From: Sepiola atlantica | Lineage: Eukaryota; Mollusca; Cephalopoda; Sepiida; Sepiolidae | Length of the DNA: 64,000 bases | Assembly: GCA_963556195.1 (NCBI GenBank) | Contig: OY744517.1 | Coordinates: 144,876,382 to 144,940,381, forward strand | Direction: 5' to 3' | Program-made: the position numbers and the translations under genes | In this document: positions 9,661-19,670 of the stretch, piece after piece | How positions within the stretch are numbered: position 1 is the first letter of the stretch | How the letters are laid out: the number at the start of each line of letters is the position of its first letter | The notes under the pieces: generated by a model | Told to the model about the DNA's origin: nothing | Seen by the model: only the letters and a program-made list of their open reading frames with translations | Database searches by the model: none

Positions 9661-10690
9661 TACCCCACTCCTCCTCCTACCTTATCCCACCTCCACTCAC
9701 CTTGGACCATGCTTATACTCCTTGCTCCTTTGTGTCTGCCCAATCCTAATGCTCCAAACCATTTATCTGCCTAACTCCACTAGATCTCGCCTCTCCACAT
9801 TCTTATTTTCCTTATTTTCCTTATGTTCTTTCATCCAGGAACCTTTTTCTCTCTATTCCTCCCCCCTTAACTCACGCCCATCTTCCCCTACATATATTTC
9901 CTCATGCACCTTTCTTGTTGATACACTTCTCCACAACTTCTACAGCTTCCTATACACAGACTAAACCATCCACACTTAGAGCATTATGACATACTTTCTA
10001 TATATTATATTTACACTTAATTAGTTTCGTTCACTATGCAATAATATATTAAATAATCATGTAGTTAAATGTTGTTTTAAATCTTTTCCCTTTCCTTTTT
10101 ACTTTGTAACAACTTTCCGTTCTCACACTCTAGGTCTTTAAGTGAAATGGAATAAGAAGAAGGAATTGGATAGACTAATTCTATCTGACCATGCATTAAT
10201 TAACTTTTACATAATTATCTCCTTTTAACCGTCACTAATTCCAGCCATCTTCAAGCTGATCTCTAATTATCCCCCTTTAATCATTATTTTTACTTTGCGT
10301 TCCCTTCTCATCATCTGTTACAATAGCAACACTTAAACCTAAATATTAAATTTTTTAAATAAATAAATAAAAAAAATCTTTTTTAAATCTAAATATTAAA
10401 ATTTTAAAGATTAAATTAATTAATCTTGATAATGTATAGCATAACTTAACGATTGCATTTCATCCTTTTTTTTCTTCTCCCTGATACAATTGTCTGCGAG
10501 CCTTCTCTTTCTTTCTGCGAAGCTCATGTTTTGAATAGCAGCGTCGATCTGTGTTTTCCTCACTCGACCAGTCCAGTCCAATTTTTGTTTTCTTTTTGAA
10601 AAAGAGAGGTTGTTACTCTCGAAATGATTAAAGTTTTCACCATTCCGAACCTTTAAATATTTAGCAGTAAGTCCCTCATTTTATAATTTA
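9661..10690 (+). mobile_element. Penelope-like 3' region with hammerhead-like hairpin
   Basis: A C/T-rich 3' flank (open but low-complexity in one frame to 9964) continues from the coding remnant into AT-rich DNA. At 10596-10624 there is TTGAAAA, a perfect 5-bp stem GAGAG/CTCTC with a 7-nt loop, then GAAA. A hammerhead core is CUGANGA-stem II-GAAA, so this is a degenerate match with two core mismatches. Penelope-like elements are known to carry hammerhead motifs in their terminal repeats. Confidence 0.35.
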
Positions 10691-10900
10691 CTGTTTTTAA
10701 ATTAAAAAAAAAAGAAAGAAGATTTTAGAAATATAAATAAATTGATCTAAGACCTATACACTTATACCGTCTCCTGTCATTTATTTTTGTTGATCCTTTC
10801 TTTCACCTTCCGGTTTTCAACATTATATTGTTCCTGCTTCGGAATTCTCACCTTCATACTTACTTGTTTAGCAGCAGTGCTTCAAGCAAACTACCATTTT

Positions 10901-11887
<987 letters not shown>

Positions 11888-11955
<68 letters not shown>
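11888..11955. repeat. (TA)n microsatellite
   Basis: About 66 bp of TA repeat, directly preceding LTR-like sequence. Confidence 0.95.
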
Positions 11956-11957
<2 letters not shown>

Positions 11958-12029
11958 CTACTTTTTTACTATTATATGTGCATATACATTAAATAGTAAA
12001 TTATAAATGTGTGTGTGGTGTGTGAATTC

Positions 12030-12290
12030 AATCGTTTTTTCATCATTGTCTTTTTCTCCTTTTTATTTCAACCTTGTGTGTACTGCAGAAAACACAACAC
12101 ACAGCATGGCGGCCTTCATGTTGGAGAAAACACTCCAACACGTGCGTCGCTATAAAACGTAAGAATAGAGCATCAAATATCCTTATTCTTCACCAGGGTC
12201 GAATTGCGATCTTACAGTTTCGCCTCATAATAAAGAGGTGCTAGTCGAGAATGCCAGGATCAGTGTTGGCACCCGAAATTCGGCTTCCAT
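12030..12290 (+). mobile_element. LTR-like remnant with candidate primer-binding site
   Basis: The segment shares a diverged block with 22580-22690 ('tgtgtgtac...agaaaacacaa', 'catggcggcc', 'acgtgcgtcgctataaaac'). Near 12263-12281 is 'gttggcacccgaaattcgg', which starts with TGG and resembles tRNA-complementary primer-binding sites. I read it as the end of an LTR plus PBS of an old retroelement with no surviving internal part. Confidence 0.35.
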
Positions 12291-12599
12291 TCATACTACT
12301 TCAAAATACTATTTTATTTTAACGTTTCACTCTAACTCTAATTAAAAGCCCAATTAAAAATAATTGTGCTTATAAAAGAAAATTAGGTTTTTGGTTTTTT
12401 AGTAAAAAAAATTGTAAAAGTACGAGTTATTTACCTTTTTTATTTATTCATTTATTTATTTATTTATATATCAGTCATATTTCGACTTGCTTTATTCACG
12501 TTTCGTGTAGACGATTAAACTTGCTATAACTTACTGTTATTAATGTTTAATGTTATTTTTTTAATGTTTTTGTTTTTTTACTAAAATATACTTTTAACA

Positions 12600-12900
12600 A
12601 AAATAAGTTTGGTAAACTCTGCCGAAAGCAGCCTGTAAATAATAAGCAACCATACATTAGGACATTACCGGATTGTTATTTCATAGAATCACTCCCGCCT
12701 CCAATTTTTATTTTATGCGGAGGGGGGGGTAAGCTTAGGGTTAGTGGTAGGGTTAAAGAAAGTTTTTTTTTAAGTTACTAAAAAACGCTAATCTTTAATC
12801 ATAATTTGTGATATTTGCAACACAAAAAAAAACCCACCCGATTTGAGGCTGGAGCGATTTTATATAAATTACTAAAAAGTTAACTCACAAGTGAATGATC
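12600..12900. repeat. Diverged interspersed repeat (pair with 27780-28120)
   Basis: Both copies have 'gtaaataataa.c.acc.tacattagga' near their start and a C/G homopolymer segment further on (poly-G at 12720, poly-C at 27955). Relationship seen by eye only; class unknown. 'tagggttagtggtagggtta' inside it is not telomeric. Confidence 0.35.
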
Positions 12901-13022
12901 CACGTAAAAAAAGGAAAAAAAGAAACTTTAAAAACATCAACAACTGATCACGTGACAGCAATGTTTTGTCTATCTGTACCGATCAACTCGTAAACAGTTG
13001 TAATAATATTTTTTTCTTTTTC

Positions 13023-13025
<3 letters not shown>

Positions 13026-13112
<87 letters not shown>
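13026..13112. repeat. (TA)n microsatellite bordering composite element
   Basis: About 87 bp of TA that ends exactly where the composite element's 'actagcagggctacccggcg' begins. Confidence 0.97.
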
Positions 13113-13114
<2 letters not shown>

Positions 13115-13785
13115 TAGCAGGGCTACCCGGCGTTGCCCGGGGCGATAAAAAGAAAACAAAGTAGTAGAAATTAAAGAGTGTGTGTAACATCTTTATATAA
13201 AAACTTCAATCTCTCTTCTTTCTTTAGTCGTCTTTCTTTCCCTGGTCCTCATTATTCCCCTCCCTCCTTCAACCCTCTATTTTCCTTTTTCCCCATATGA
13301 TTCTTATCGTTTTAAATGTGTTAAAAACTTATAATAATGTAATTCACGTAAATTCTTTTTACTAAATATGTATTTTATGTAACTGGATTTTCTTTAAGAA
13401 ATATGCTATGTAAACAAACATTTTGGATGAAAGTTATTAATTATTCTTACATTGTATTTTTGATCCCGAAATAAAATTATATTTTATTTTTTCAAGACTT
13501 TAAAATCGAATTTGAATGCAATGACTTAATCGCTGGCGGCCATGTTGTAATTTCCTATAATTTGCTTTCGTAAAATAGTAGCAATACTTTGATTAGCGTT
13601 TGTCGCTTATTTAAAAAACAATACCAAAGAACTACAAATTTAGAGGCGCGTCCCTGGCGCTAAGAAACGTTAAATAAAATTAAAAGTTATTTCAAATTAT
13701 TAGGTAATTAAATTAAAATATGACTCAGGATTTTAAAATTACTATAAAATATCATGAAAAATAACTGAAAACAGCCCCCCCCCCG

Positions 13786-13883
13786 ATGAAATCTGCCCCA
13801 TGGACCCCTAAGGGGTTAGTTTATAGATTCGGGAATACTCCCATCACCTTACTCTGTGAATTTTACATATAAATGCACTTTTC
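13786..13883 (+). repeat. Direct repeat flanking the C-rich array (left)
   Basis: 'gatgaaatctgccccatgga', 'cccctaaggggttagtttat', 'agattcgggaatactcccat' recur almost unchanged at 15841-15940. The two copies bracket the tandem array. Confidence 0.85.
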
Positions 13884-13889
13884 CCCCGA

Positions 13890-15435
13890 CCCCTCAATCT
13901 CTCTAGCCATCCCCCCTTCCCAACTTTTTTTTCACTCCCCTAACCCTGAGAAATATTTTAAGTTAAAAAAAAGAATAAAATTTGGCCCGACCCCTTAAAA
14001 GTTCGCCCCGACCCCTAAAATTTTCCCCGACCCCTCAATCTTTCCAGCCCCGCTTAACTTGTTTTTCACTCTCCCCAACCCTGAGAAATATTTTAAGTTC
14101 AAAAAAAAGAAGAAAGTATTTTGCCTGACCCCTAAAAAGTTCGGCCCGACCCCTAAAATTTTCCCAGACCCCTCAATCTCTCCAGCCTCCCATCCAAACA
14201 AATTTTTCACTCTCCCCCAACCCTGAGAAATATTTTGAGTTCAAAACAACAAAAAACAAAAAAATTTGGCCTGACCCCTAAAAAGTTCGGCCTGACCCCT
14301 AAAATTTTCCCCGACCCCTCAATCTCTCCAGCCCCCTCCCAACTAATGTTTCACTGTCCCCCAACCCTGAGAAATATTTTGAGTACAAAACAAAAAAAAA
14401 CAAAAAAATTGGCCTAACCCCTAAAAAGTTCGGCCTGACCCATAAAATTTCCCCCGACCTCTTAATTTCTCCATTCCCCCCTCCCAACTAATTTTTCACT
14501 CTTCCCCAACCCTGAGAAATATTTTGATTTCAAAATAAAAAAAATAAAAAAATTTGGCCTGACCCCTAAAAACTTCGGCCTGACCCCTAAAATTTTCTCC
14601 GACCTCCTAATCTCTCCAGCCCCACCCCCAACATTATTTTCACTCTCCCACAACCCTGAGAAATATTTTAAGTTCAAAAAAAAAAAAAAAAATTTGGCCT
14701 GACCCTTAAAATTTACCCCGACCCCCTAATCTCTCCAGCCCCCGCCCCCAACTTTTTTTCCAGTCTCCCACAACCCTGAGAAATATTTTAAGTTCAAAAA
14801 TAAAAAAAATTTTTAAAAATTTGGCCCGACTCCTAAAAAATTTGGCCTGACCCCTAAAAAATTTGGCCTGACCCCTAAAATTTTCCCCGACCCCCTAATC
14901 TCTCCAGCCCCACCCCAAATTTGTTTTTCACTCACCCACAACCCTGAGAAATATTTTAAGTTCAAAAAAGAAAAAAAAAAAAATTTGGCCCGGCCCCTAA
15001 AAAATTTGGCCTGACCCCTAAAATTTTCCCCGACCCCCTAATCCTTCCAGCCCCCCCCCCCCCAACTTTTTTTTCAATCTCCCACAACCCTGAGAAATAT
15101 TTTAAGTTCAAAAAAAAAAAAAAAATTTGGCCTGACCCCTAAAAAATTTGTCCTGACCCCTAAAATTTTCCCCGACCCCCTAATCCTTCCAGCCCCCCCC
15201 CCCCACCCCAAACTTTTTTTTCAATCTCCCACAACTCTGAGAAATATTTTAAGTTAAGAAAAAAAAAAAAAAAATTTGGCCCGACCCCTTAAAAATTTGG
15301 CCTGACCCCTAAAATTTTCCCCGACCCCCTAATCTCTCCAGCCCCCCCCCTCACCCGCCAACATTTTTTTCACTCTCCCACAACCCTGAGAAATATTTTA
15401 AGTTCAAGGGAAAAAAAAAAAATTTGGCCCGAAAC
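13890..15435. repeat. C-rich ~143-bp tandem array
   Basis: About eleven units, each with 'aaccctgagaaatatttta', an A-run, one to three copies of 'ttggcctgacccctaaaa', 'ttttccccgaccccctaatc' and 'tctccagcccc'. Unit spacing is mostly 140-151 bp, with one shorter and one longer unit. One strand is strongly C-rich and G-poor except in GG pairs. Open frames on either strand across it are repeat artefacts. Confidence 0.9.
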
Positions 15436-15439
15436 ACCA

Positions 15440-15560
15440 ATATTTCTTGGGACCGTTATACTTAAGAAGCACGAATATTTCTAGGGACCGTTATACTTAA
15501 GAAGCACCAACATTCGTTTGAAAATCAAGGAGGCCTCCTGAGCACTACTGAAATAGCTCT
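15440..15560 (+). repeat. Fragment of the 180-bp satellite
   Basis: 'gaaaatcaaggaggcctcct' followed by 'gagcactactgaaatagctc' matches monomers at 61500-63500. It is preceded by two near-identical ~40-bp pieces ('gggaccgttatacttaagaa'). Confidence 0.7.
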
Positions 15561-15840
15561 TACCGGTGGCCAGGTGCGGATGTGATTGAGCAACCCTTGT
15601 TTCACTACACACTCTTAACGTAGCTTTCCTATGATGTTATTGATTTATCCGGACGGAAGTTATGGGATGACCTGATACAACCGGATATAATTTAGGGCAA
15701 GACCGGGTACATCCGGCAAGGGTTTATGGGATGTTTTCAGTGACTCAGCATTTTTATCGGATTAGTACATAAATACATTAGATAATTTCCAAATTAGTAC
15801 TAATTAACATTGAAATATAACTGAAAAGGACCCACCCCCC

Positions 15841-15940
15841 TGATGAAATCTGCCCCATGGACCCCTAAGGCGTGGGTTTATAGATTCGGGAATACGCCCA
15901 TCAACTTACTCTGTGAATTTTACATTAGAATACACTTTTA
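15841..15940 (+). repeat. Direct repeat flanking the C-rich array (right)
   Basis: Second copy of the 13786-13883 block, with small differences (gcgtggg for ggggtta, cgcccatcaa for ctcccatcac). Confidence 0.85.
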
Positions 15941-15977
15941 TATTGTATCTATATTCTCTAACATTTTTTTCTATAGG

Positions 15978-16012
<35 letters not shown>

Positions 16013-16036
16013 TACAGACATTCAATTTTATATAGA

Positions 16037-16038
<2 letters not shown>

Positions 16039-16081
<43 letters not shown>
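16039..16081. repeat. (TA)n microsatellite bordering composite element
   Basis: About 42 bp of TA at the right end of copy 1 of the composite element. Confidence 0.93.
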
Positions 16082-16085
<4 letters not shown>

Positions 16086-16639
16086 ACAACAGTACTACAA
16101 CGACGACAAAAGTCTCACACGCATATAAACACTTCCTAGCAAGCTTTACATAAAAAAGAAGTTATTTTTAGTGAATGGTGAAATGGGGAGTACGGGTAGG
16201 TGTGGTGATGCATTTAAAATGTGTGGGACAGGTAAGATGTCAGGATCGTTACCTTTTTTTAAGGAAGGGTTTTGTTTAAGGTCATTGCCTCCGGGTTACG
16301 CATTTCCAGTCAATTATTACTCCCTTATGATTCTCGAGTGAGTAGGTAGCAGTAACTGAATCTTAAAAAACGACAAACAAAAAACAAATTACAGATAAAA
16401 AGGTGATGTTTAAAATATGTGAAAAAGAAAAAAAGGTGGGGAGGACTAATTAACATAGATGAGTGAGACTGAGTCTGTTGGGTGGTTGGGGTAACGTCAA
16501 CTTCATTGCTGTATCAACTAAGGTCTATGCCACCCTAGAAATTAAAATGGAGTTGATCGGAATCGGGAATGGGGCATGTCTTGCATTATAATTTAAGATA
16601 TGCTTTAACCGTGCTTCATCAGAAACCTGCTATTGGTGG
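16082..16639. other. No recognised gene
   Basis: Mixed-composition DNA. The last part may already be LINE E sequence, but no domain is legible before 16640. Confidence 0.4.
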
Positions 16640-16910
16640 GATTATGGATGCCTTACGTATTTGGCACCTCAGGTGGTTCGGCCATGTACAGTGTGCCATC
16701 TCTTGCATCGACTCCATAACGTGCCTTAATTTCCCCAGGCACTAGGGAGCATGGTAGACCGTGGAAGACCTGGCTTAAGTGCATAACAACTGACATGACT
16801 GCATGCAACCTGACTGATGTCAACCCTTTGGACCGGACTGCATGGAGAGTAGGCGTGAGACATTGCCAGGACACTCACAGCACCCTAAATACAAAATTGG
16901 ATGAAGAAGT
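16640..16910 (+). mobile_element. LINE E 3' fragment, copy 1
   Basis: Plus-strand conceptual translation gives 'LRWFGHV' early and a 'FGPDCME' type end, typical of the region after the RT in some non-LTR elements. The 3' part ('gtgcataacaactgacatga', 'ctgatgtcaaccctttgga', 'cagcaccctaaataca') recurs at 17375-17515, so this is a family 3' end. Frameshifts are present. Confidence 0.5.
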
Positions 16911-16969
16911 AGGGGTTAGGCATACCTTTTGACTAATACATACGACTCTTATATCCTCGCCACTAGAAT

Positions 16970-17350
16970 GTGGTAGACGAAAGAAGATTCAAATAGACAA
17001 TGGCCTCACAAATAAAGAGATATGCAGTTTTATTTACTGGAAACACAGGAACAAAATAAAGGTTGTACAATGGGTTGAGTATTGTAAACAAGACGAAATA
17101 ACGCTATTATGGAGTCCCTCGATTCATCTACCGTCGGCTCGGTAGAAAATGCAGAATCTACATCTTGCCTAGTTGGGAGTCAGTTTGGAACGAGTGATCG
17201 CGCCAAGATGATTCATCGCGTATGAATCTCATTGAGCTTAGGCGTGCTGCTTGTTCATGCAGTGAACAGGCGATGGTTATATAATCGCCAAGCCGAATCA
17301 CATTTCACTGCCGGCCATGCAGATTGACAGAAAATAGTTCACTCGTGTAA
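16970..17350 (-). repeat. LTR-like segment between two LINE E tails
   Basis: Related by eye to 30430-30716: both have a '...ggaacaa.a.a' block, 'gacgaaataac / ggcgaaataac', a 'ggctcggtagaaaa / ggcctggtagagaa' block, and an end '...actgctaca'. In reverse orientation this would begin TGTAGCAGT, a TG start typical of an LTR. The copies at 16970 and 30430 are probably solo LTRs or LTR fragments of one family. Confidence 0.4.
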
Positions 17351-17357
17351 CTGCTAC

Positions 17358-17515
17358 AAAGACGTGGTTTGAGTGCATAAAAAACGATGTAACTGCATAC
17401 TGTGTCTAATGTCAACCCTTCGGACCAGACTGCATGGAAAGCATGCATGAGACGTTTTCTGGTGTTGCCCACCCTGTAATCTGGGACACTTGCAGCACCC
17501 TAAATACCAAAGACA

Positions 17516-17570
<55 letters not shown>
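17358..17570 (+). mobile_element. LINE E 3' tail, copy 2, with (GAT)n
   Basis: Repeats the tail of 16760-16900 ('gtcaacccttcggaccagac', 'tgcatggaaagc', 'cagcaccctaaatacc') and runs into a (GAT)n tract of about 50 bp. Two tails of one family thus flank the LTR-like segment. Confidence 0.6.
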
Positions 17571-17571
<1 letters not shown>

Positions 17572-17905
17572 CATGCTATCTTTTGGTGACATTAGATTCG
17601 TATAGTTAACAACTGGCTTATTGCATCTTTTATGCTGGATTGATTTATGAGCCTGCCGTGGTGGAGTCAAGTTGTGACAGCTTACACTGTTAACTAAAAT
17701 AGCTTAGTATTACATCATTAATTACACACTGTTTCTCTTTGTTAAGTTGGCTTAGGCTGCTTTAATTGTGAGTTGCTTCCAGCCTCTTTTGAGCTACTTT
17801 TTTTCAAACCGGATAGAGTAGTTGGTGTGTAGGCTCCAGAATTTATTCAGAGTGATCTCCCTTGGATTATATCAAAATTGTCTCCCCATAATCATATTGG
17901 CCAAT

Positions 17906-17910
17906 GAGAG
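17906..17910 (+). repeat. Target-site duplication gagag (left)
   Basis: Matches 22094-22098 immediately outside the other LTR. Five bp is usual for Ty3-type integrases. Confidence 0.88.
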
Positions 17911-18079
17911 TGTAATAAAAACTGGACGCCGAATATAACTTAAGGATAAGCTTTATTTAACCATTTGTGGCTTACTGCGACAAATAGTGTTTTAACATTC
18001 ACTCTTAATATACACGAATGTAGAACATTCCATTATTACTTAAAGGGGGAGACGGGCATCAATTATCTTTGTTACTACA
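17911..18079 (-). repeat. 3' LTR (169 bp)
   Basis: Identical to 21925-22093. On the minus strand it begins TGTAG and ends TTACA (TG...CA termini). It contains a single AATAAA within the block 'AATGGTTAAATAAA' (minus-strand LTR positions 115-128). Confidence 0.95.
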
Positions 18080-18090
18080 TTCTCCCCCAT
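18080..18090 (-). other. Polypurine tract
   Basis: Minus-strand ATGGGGGAGAA abuts the 3' LTR. It is the expected primer for plus-strand DNA synthesis. Confidence 0.8.
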
Positions 18091-18098
18091 CTATCTTC

Positions 18099-19385
18099 TT
18101 ATTCGTAGGGAACAAAATCATCCCATCGACCTGGCCTCCTGCGGGTTCTTTGAGGGCGTCTTGGTTGTTCGTGCCCGACATCCATTTCTAATCTAGGCTC
18201 CTCGGGACCTGACGACGTTTCGGGACTGTCTTGTGTGGCTGGTTTAGGGCTAAAATATCTTGCTCCAAATCGCTCTCGTTTTCTACGGCGCTTCGGTCGC
18301 TTGGTGTCTGAAGATTGAGTATCTGTCTCAGATATTGGGTGAAACCGCTTTCGTGGTACCCATCTGTCGTCCGAACTAGAGTCAGAGACGACTCTGTTAG
18401 TATATTCAGATTCGTTTTGTTGGGACTCTGAACTTGACGTATCTGGCACACGATCACCTAAGTGAGTCGGACTTGTTCCACGAACCGGAGCTGTATATCC
18501 ATCTGAAGCAGTTCTACGTTCATATACATTTCCTGCTGGGGCTAGATCCCTTAAGGAGACAGTAGATTGCCTTCCTTCTGAATTTCTGACCAGTGCATAC
18601 TGAGGGTTCGCTTCGATTAATTCTACCTCGCTTACCAATGGGTCATGTTTACTATGACGAACATGGCGTTTTAATAAAACTGTGCCAGGTTGTGCAAGCC
18701 ACGAGGGAAGTGATGTGCCTGCTGAGCTTCGTCGTGGGAACGAGAAGAATCTCTCATGTGGGGTAGCGTTTGTCGCTGTACATAATAGAGTCCTAATAGC
18801 GTATAAGGCCATGGGGATGAGACTTTCCCAATCGGAGATCGGACTATTGCGATTTGCTGCCGCCAACTTTACTGTCTTCCATATTATACCATTGTATCTT
18901 TCGCACTGTCCGTTTCCTTGAGGATTGTGAGGAGTTGTTCTACTTACAGCTACTCTTCGTTCATGCAGAAACTGCTTGAGTTCGTCCGACATAAAAGCAG
19001 ACCCACGATCTGAATGTATATATGCAGGCACTCCAAAAACGGCAAAAATGGAGCAGAGGCCTTGAATTACTGTTGCAGCCGTTACGTCTGGGCAGGGGAT
19101 GACGAACGGAAATCTTGAGTACTCGTCTATTATTGTGAGCATGTATTTATTTTTAGTTTTAGAGGGTAAAGGGCCCTTAAAATCCAGGTTAAGTCTTTCA
19201 AAAGGCTGTGTGGCCTTAATGAGTGTTGCTGGAGGAGGTTTGTAGAATCTGGGCTTATTTTCTGCGCATATCCGACAAGAGTTCGTAATTCTTTTTACGT
19301 CTTCAACAGAATATGGCAAGTTTCTGCTCCTGACTACGTGAATCATTCTTGTGATACCTGGGTGACACAATTCCCTGTGTATATA
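18099..19385 (-). CDS. Integrase part of Ty3-type pol
   Basis: Open frame after the in-frame TAG at 19388-19386. The N-terminal HHCC zinc domain is visible: 'YIHRELCHPG' supplies the histidines and 'CRIC' the cysteine pair about 30 residues on. The catalytic core has D in 'NLDFKGPLP', D in 'HSDRGSAF' and E in 'GQCERYN', with 35 residues between the last two, so DD(35)E is intact. The C-terminal ~150 residues are basic and Ser/Arg/Pro-rich ('KRPKRRRKRERFG') and end '...WDDFVPYE' just before the polypurine tract. No chromodomain is evident. The frame has no ATG at its start and must be expressed by continuation from the upstream frame. Shorter overlapping frames on both strands are shadows. Confidence 0.9.
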   Translation of the reverse strand, partial: YIHRELCHPGITRMIHVVRSRNLPYSVEDVKRITNSCRICAENKPRFYKPPPATLIKATQPFERLNLDFKGPLPSKTKNKYMLTIIDEYSRFPFVIPCPDVTAATVIQGLCSIFAVFGVPAYIHSDRGSAFMSDELKQFLHERRVAVSRTTPHNPQGNGQCERYNGIIWKTVKLAAANRNSPISDWESLIPMALYAIRTLLCTATNATPHERFFSFPRRSSAGTSLPSWLAQPGTVLLKRHVRHSKHDPLVSEVELIEANPQYALVRNSEGRQSTVSLRDLAPAGNVYERRTASDGYTAPVRGTSPTHLGDRVPDTSSSESQQNESEYTNRVVSDSSSDDRWVPRKRFHPISETDTQSSDTKRPKRRRKRERFGARYFSPKPATQDSPETSSGPEEPRLEMDVGHEQPRRPQRTRRRPGRWDDFVPYE

Positions 19386-19388
19386 CTA

Positions 19389-19670
19389 AAGATCATCTGA
19401 GCCAGTTACCAGGCCACATACCCTTGAAAGCGCGTCGACCGCGGCATTCTCCTTACCAGGGCGGTAAGTGACGTCAAAGGAGTAGCAAGAAAGCTCCATT
19501 CTCCATCTCGCTATTTTCTCGTTTTTTATTGTACTCGTTGTTTTTGGGTTAAACATAAACGAGACCGACTTTTGGTCAGTAATTAATTCAAAATGTCGGC
19601 CGATTAAGTAATGCCTCCATTTTCGTAATGCCTCAACTATGGCGTATGCTTCTTTTTCTATTGCCGAGTG
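19389..19670 (-). pseudogene. RNase H C-terminal segment between two stops
   Basis: An uninterrupted stretch of 94 codons in the same frame as the upstream gag-pol frame and the downstream integrase. It encodes 'HSAIEKEAYAIVEALRKW', 'FELITDQKSV', 'TYRPGKENAAVDALSRV': the usual end of a Ty3-type RNase H with its conserved TDQKS and N-A-D-A-L-S-R blocks. It is cut off by TGA at 19673-19671 and TAG at 19388-19386, with no frameshift at either point. Confidence 0.9.

Larger units (their letters stand above)
13113..16038. mobile_element. Composite repeat element carrying a tandem array (copy 1)
   Basis: Begins 'actagcagggctacccggcg' directly after (TA)n and ends near 'agacattcaattttatatag' directly before another (TA)n at 16039. 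The first ~100 bp ('cggcgttgcccgggg', 'gtgtgtaacatctttata', 'aaacttcaatctctc') match the start of the copy at 59558. Inside are, in order: a unique segment; a ~100-bp block (13786-13883); a ~143-bp tandem array; a piece of the 180-bp satellite (15440-15560); the ~100-bp block again (15841-15940); and an (AC)n tract. It codes for nothing recognisable. The architecture recalls molluscan array-bearing non-autonomous elements such as pearl or Helentron-derived repeats (analogy only). Confidence 0.65.

Noticed and set aside
9446..9964. 172-codon frame as an intact protein
   Set aside because: Only the first ~70 residues are Penelope-like endonuclease; the rest is Leu/Ser/Pro translation of a C/T-rich 3' region.
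13995..14677. Frames such as 'GEIEGSGKILGVGPNFLGV' as repetitive proteins
   Set aside because: Translations of the C-rich tandem array, broken between units.
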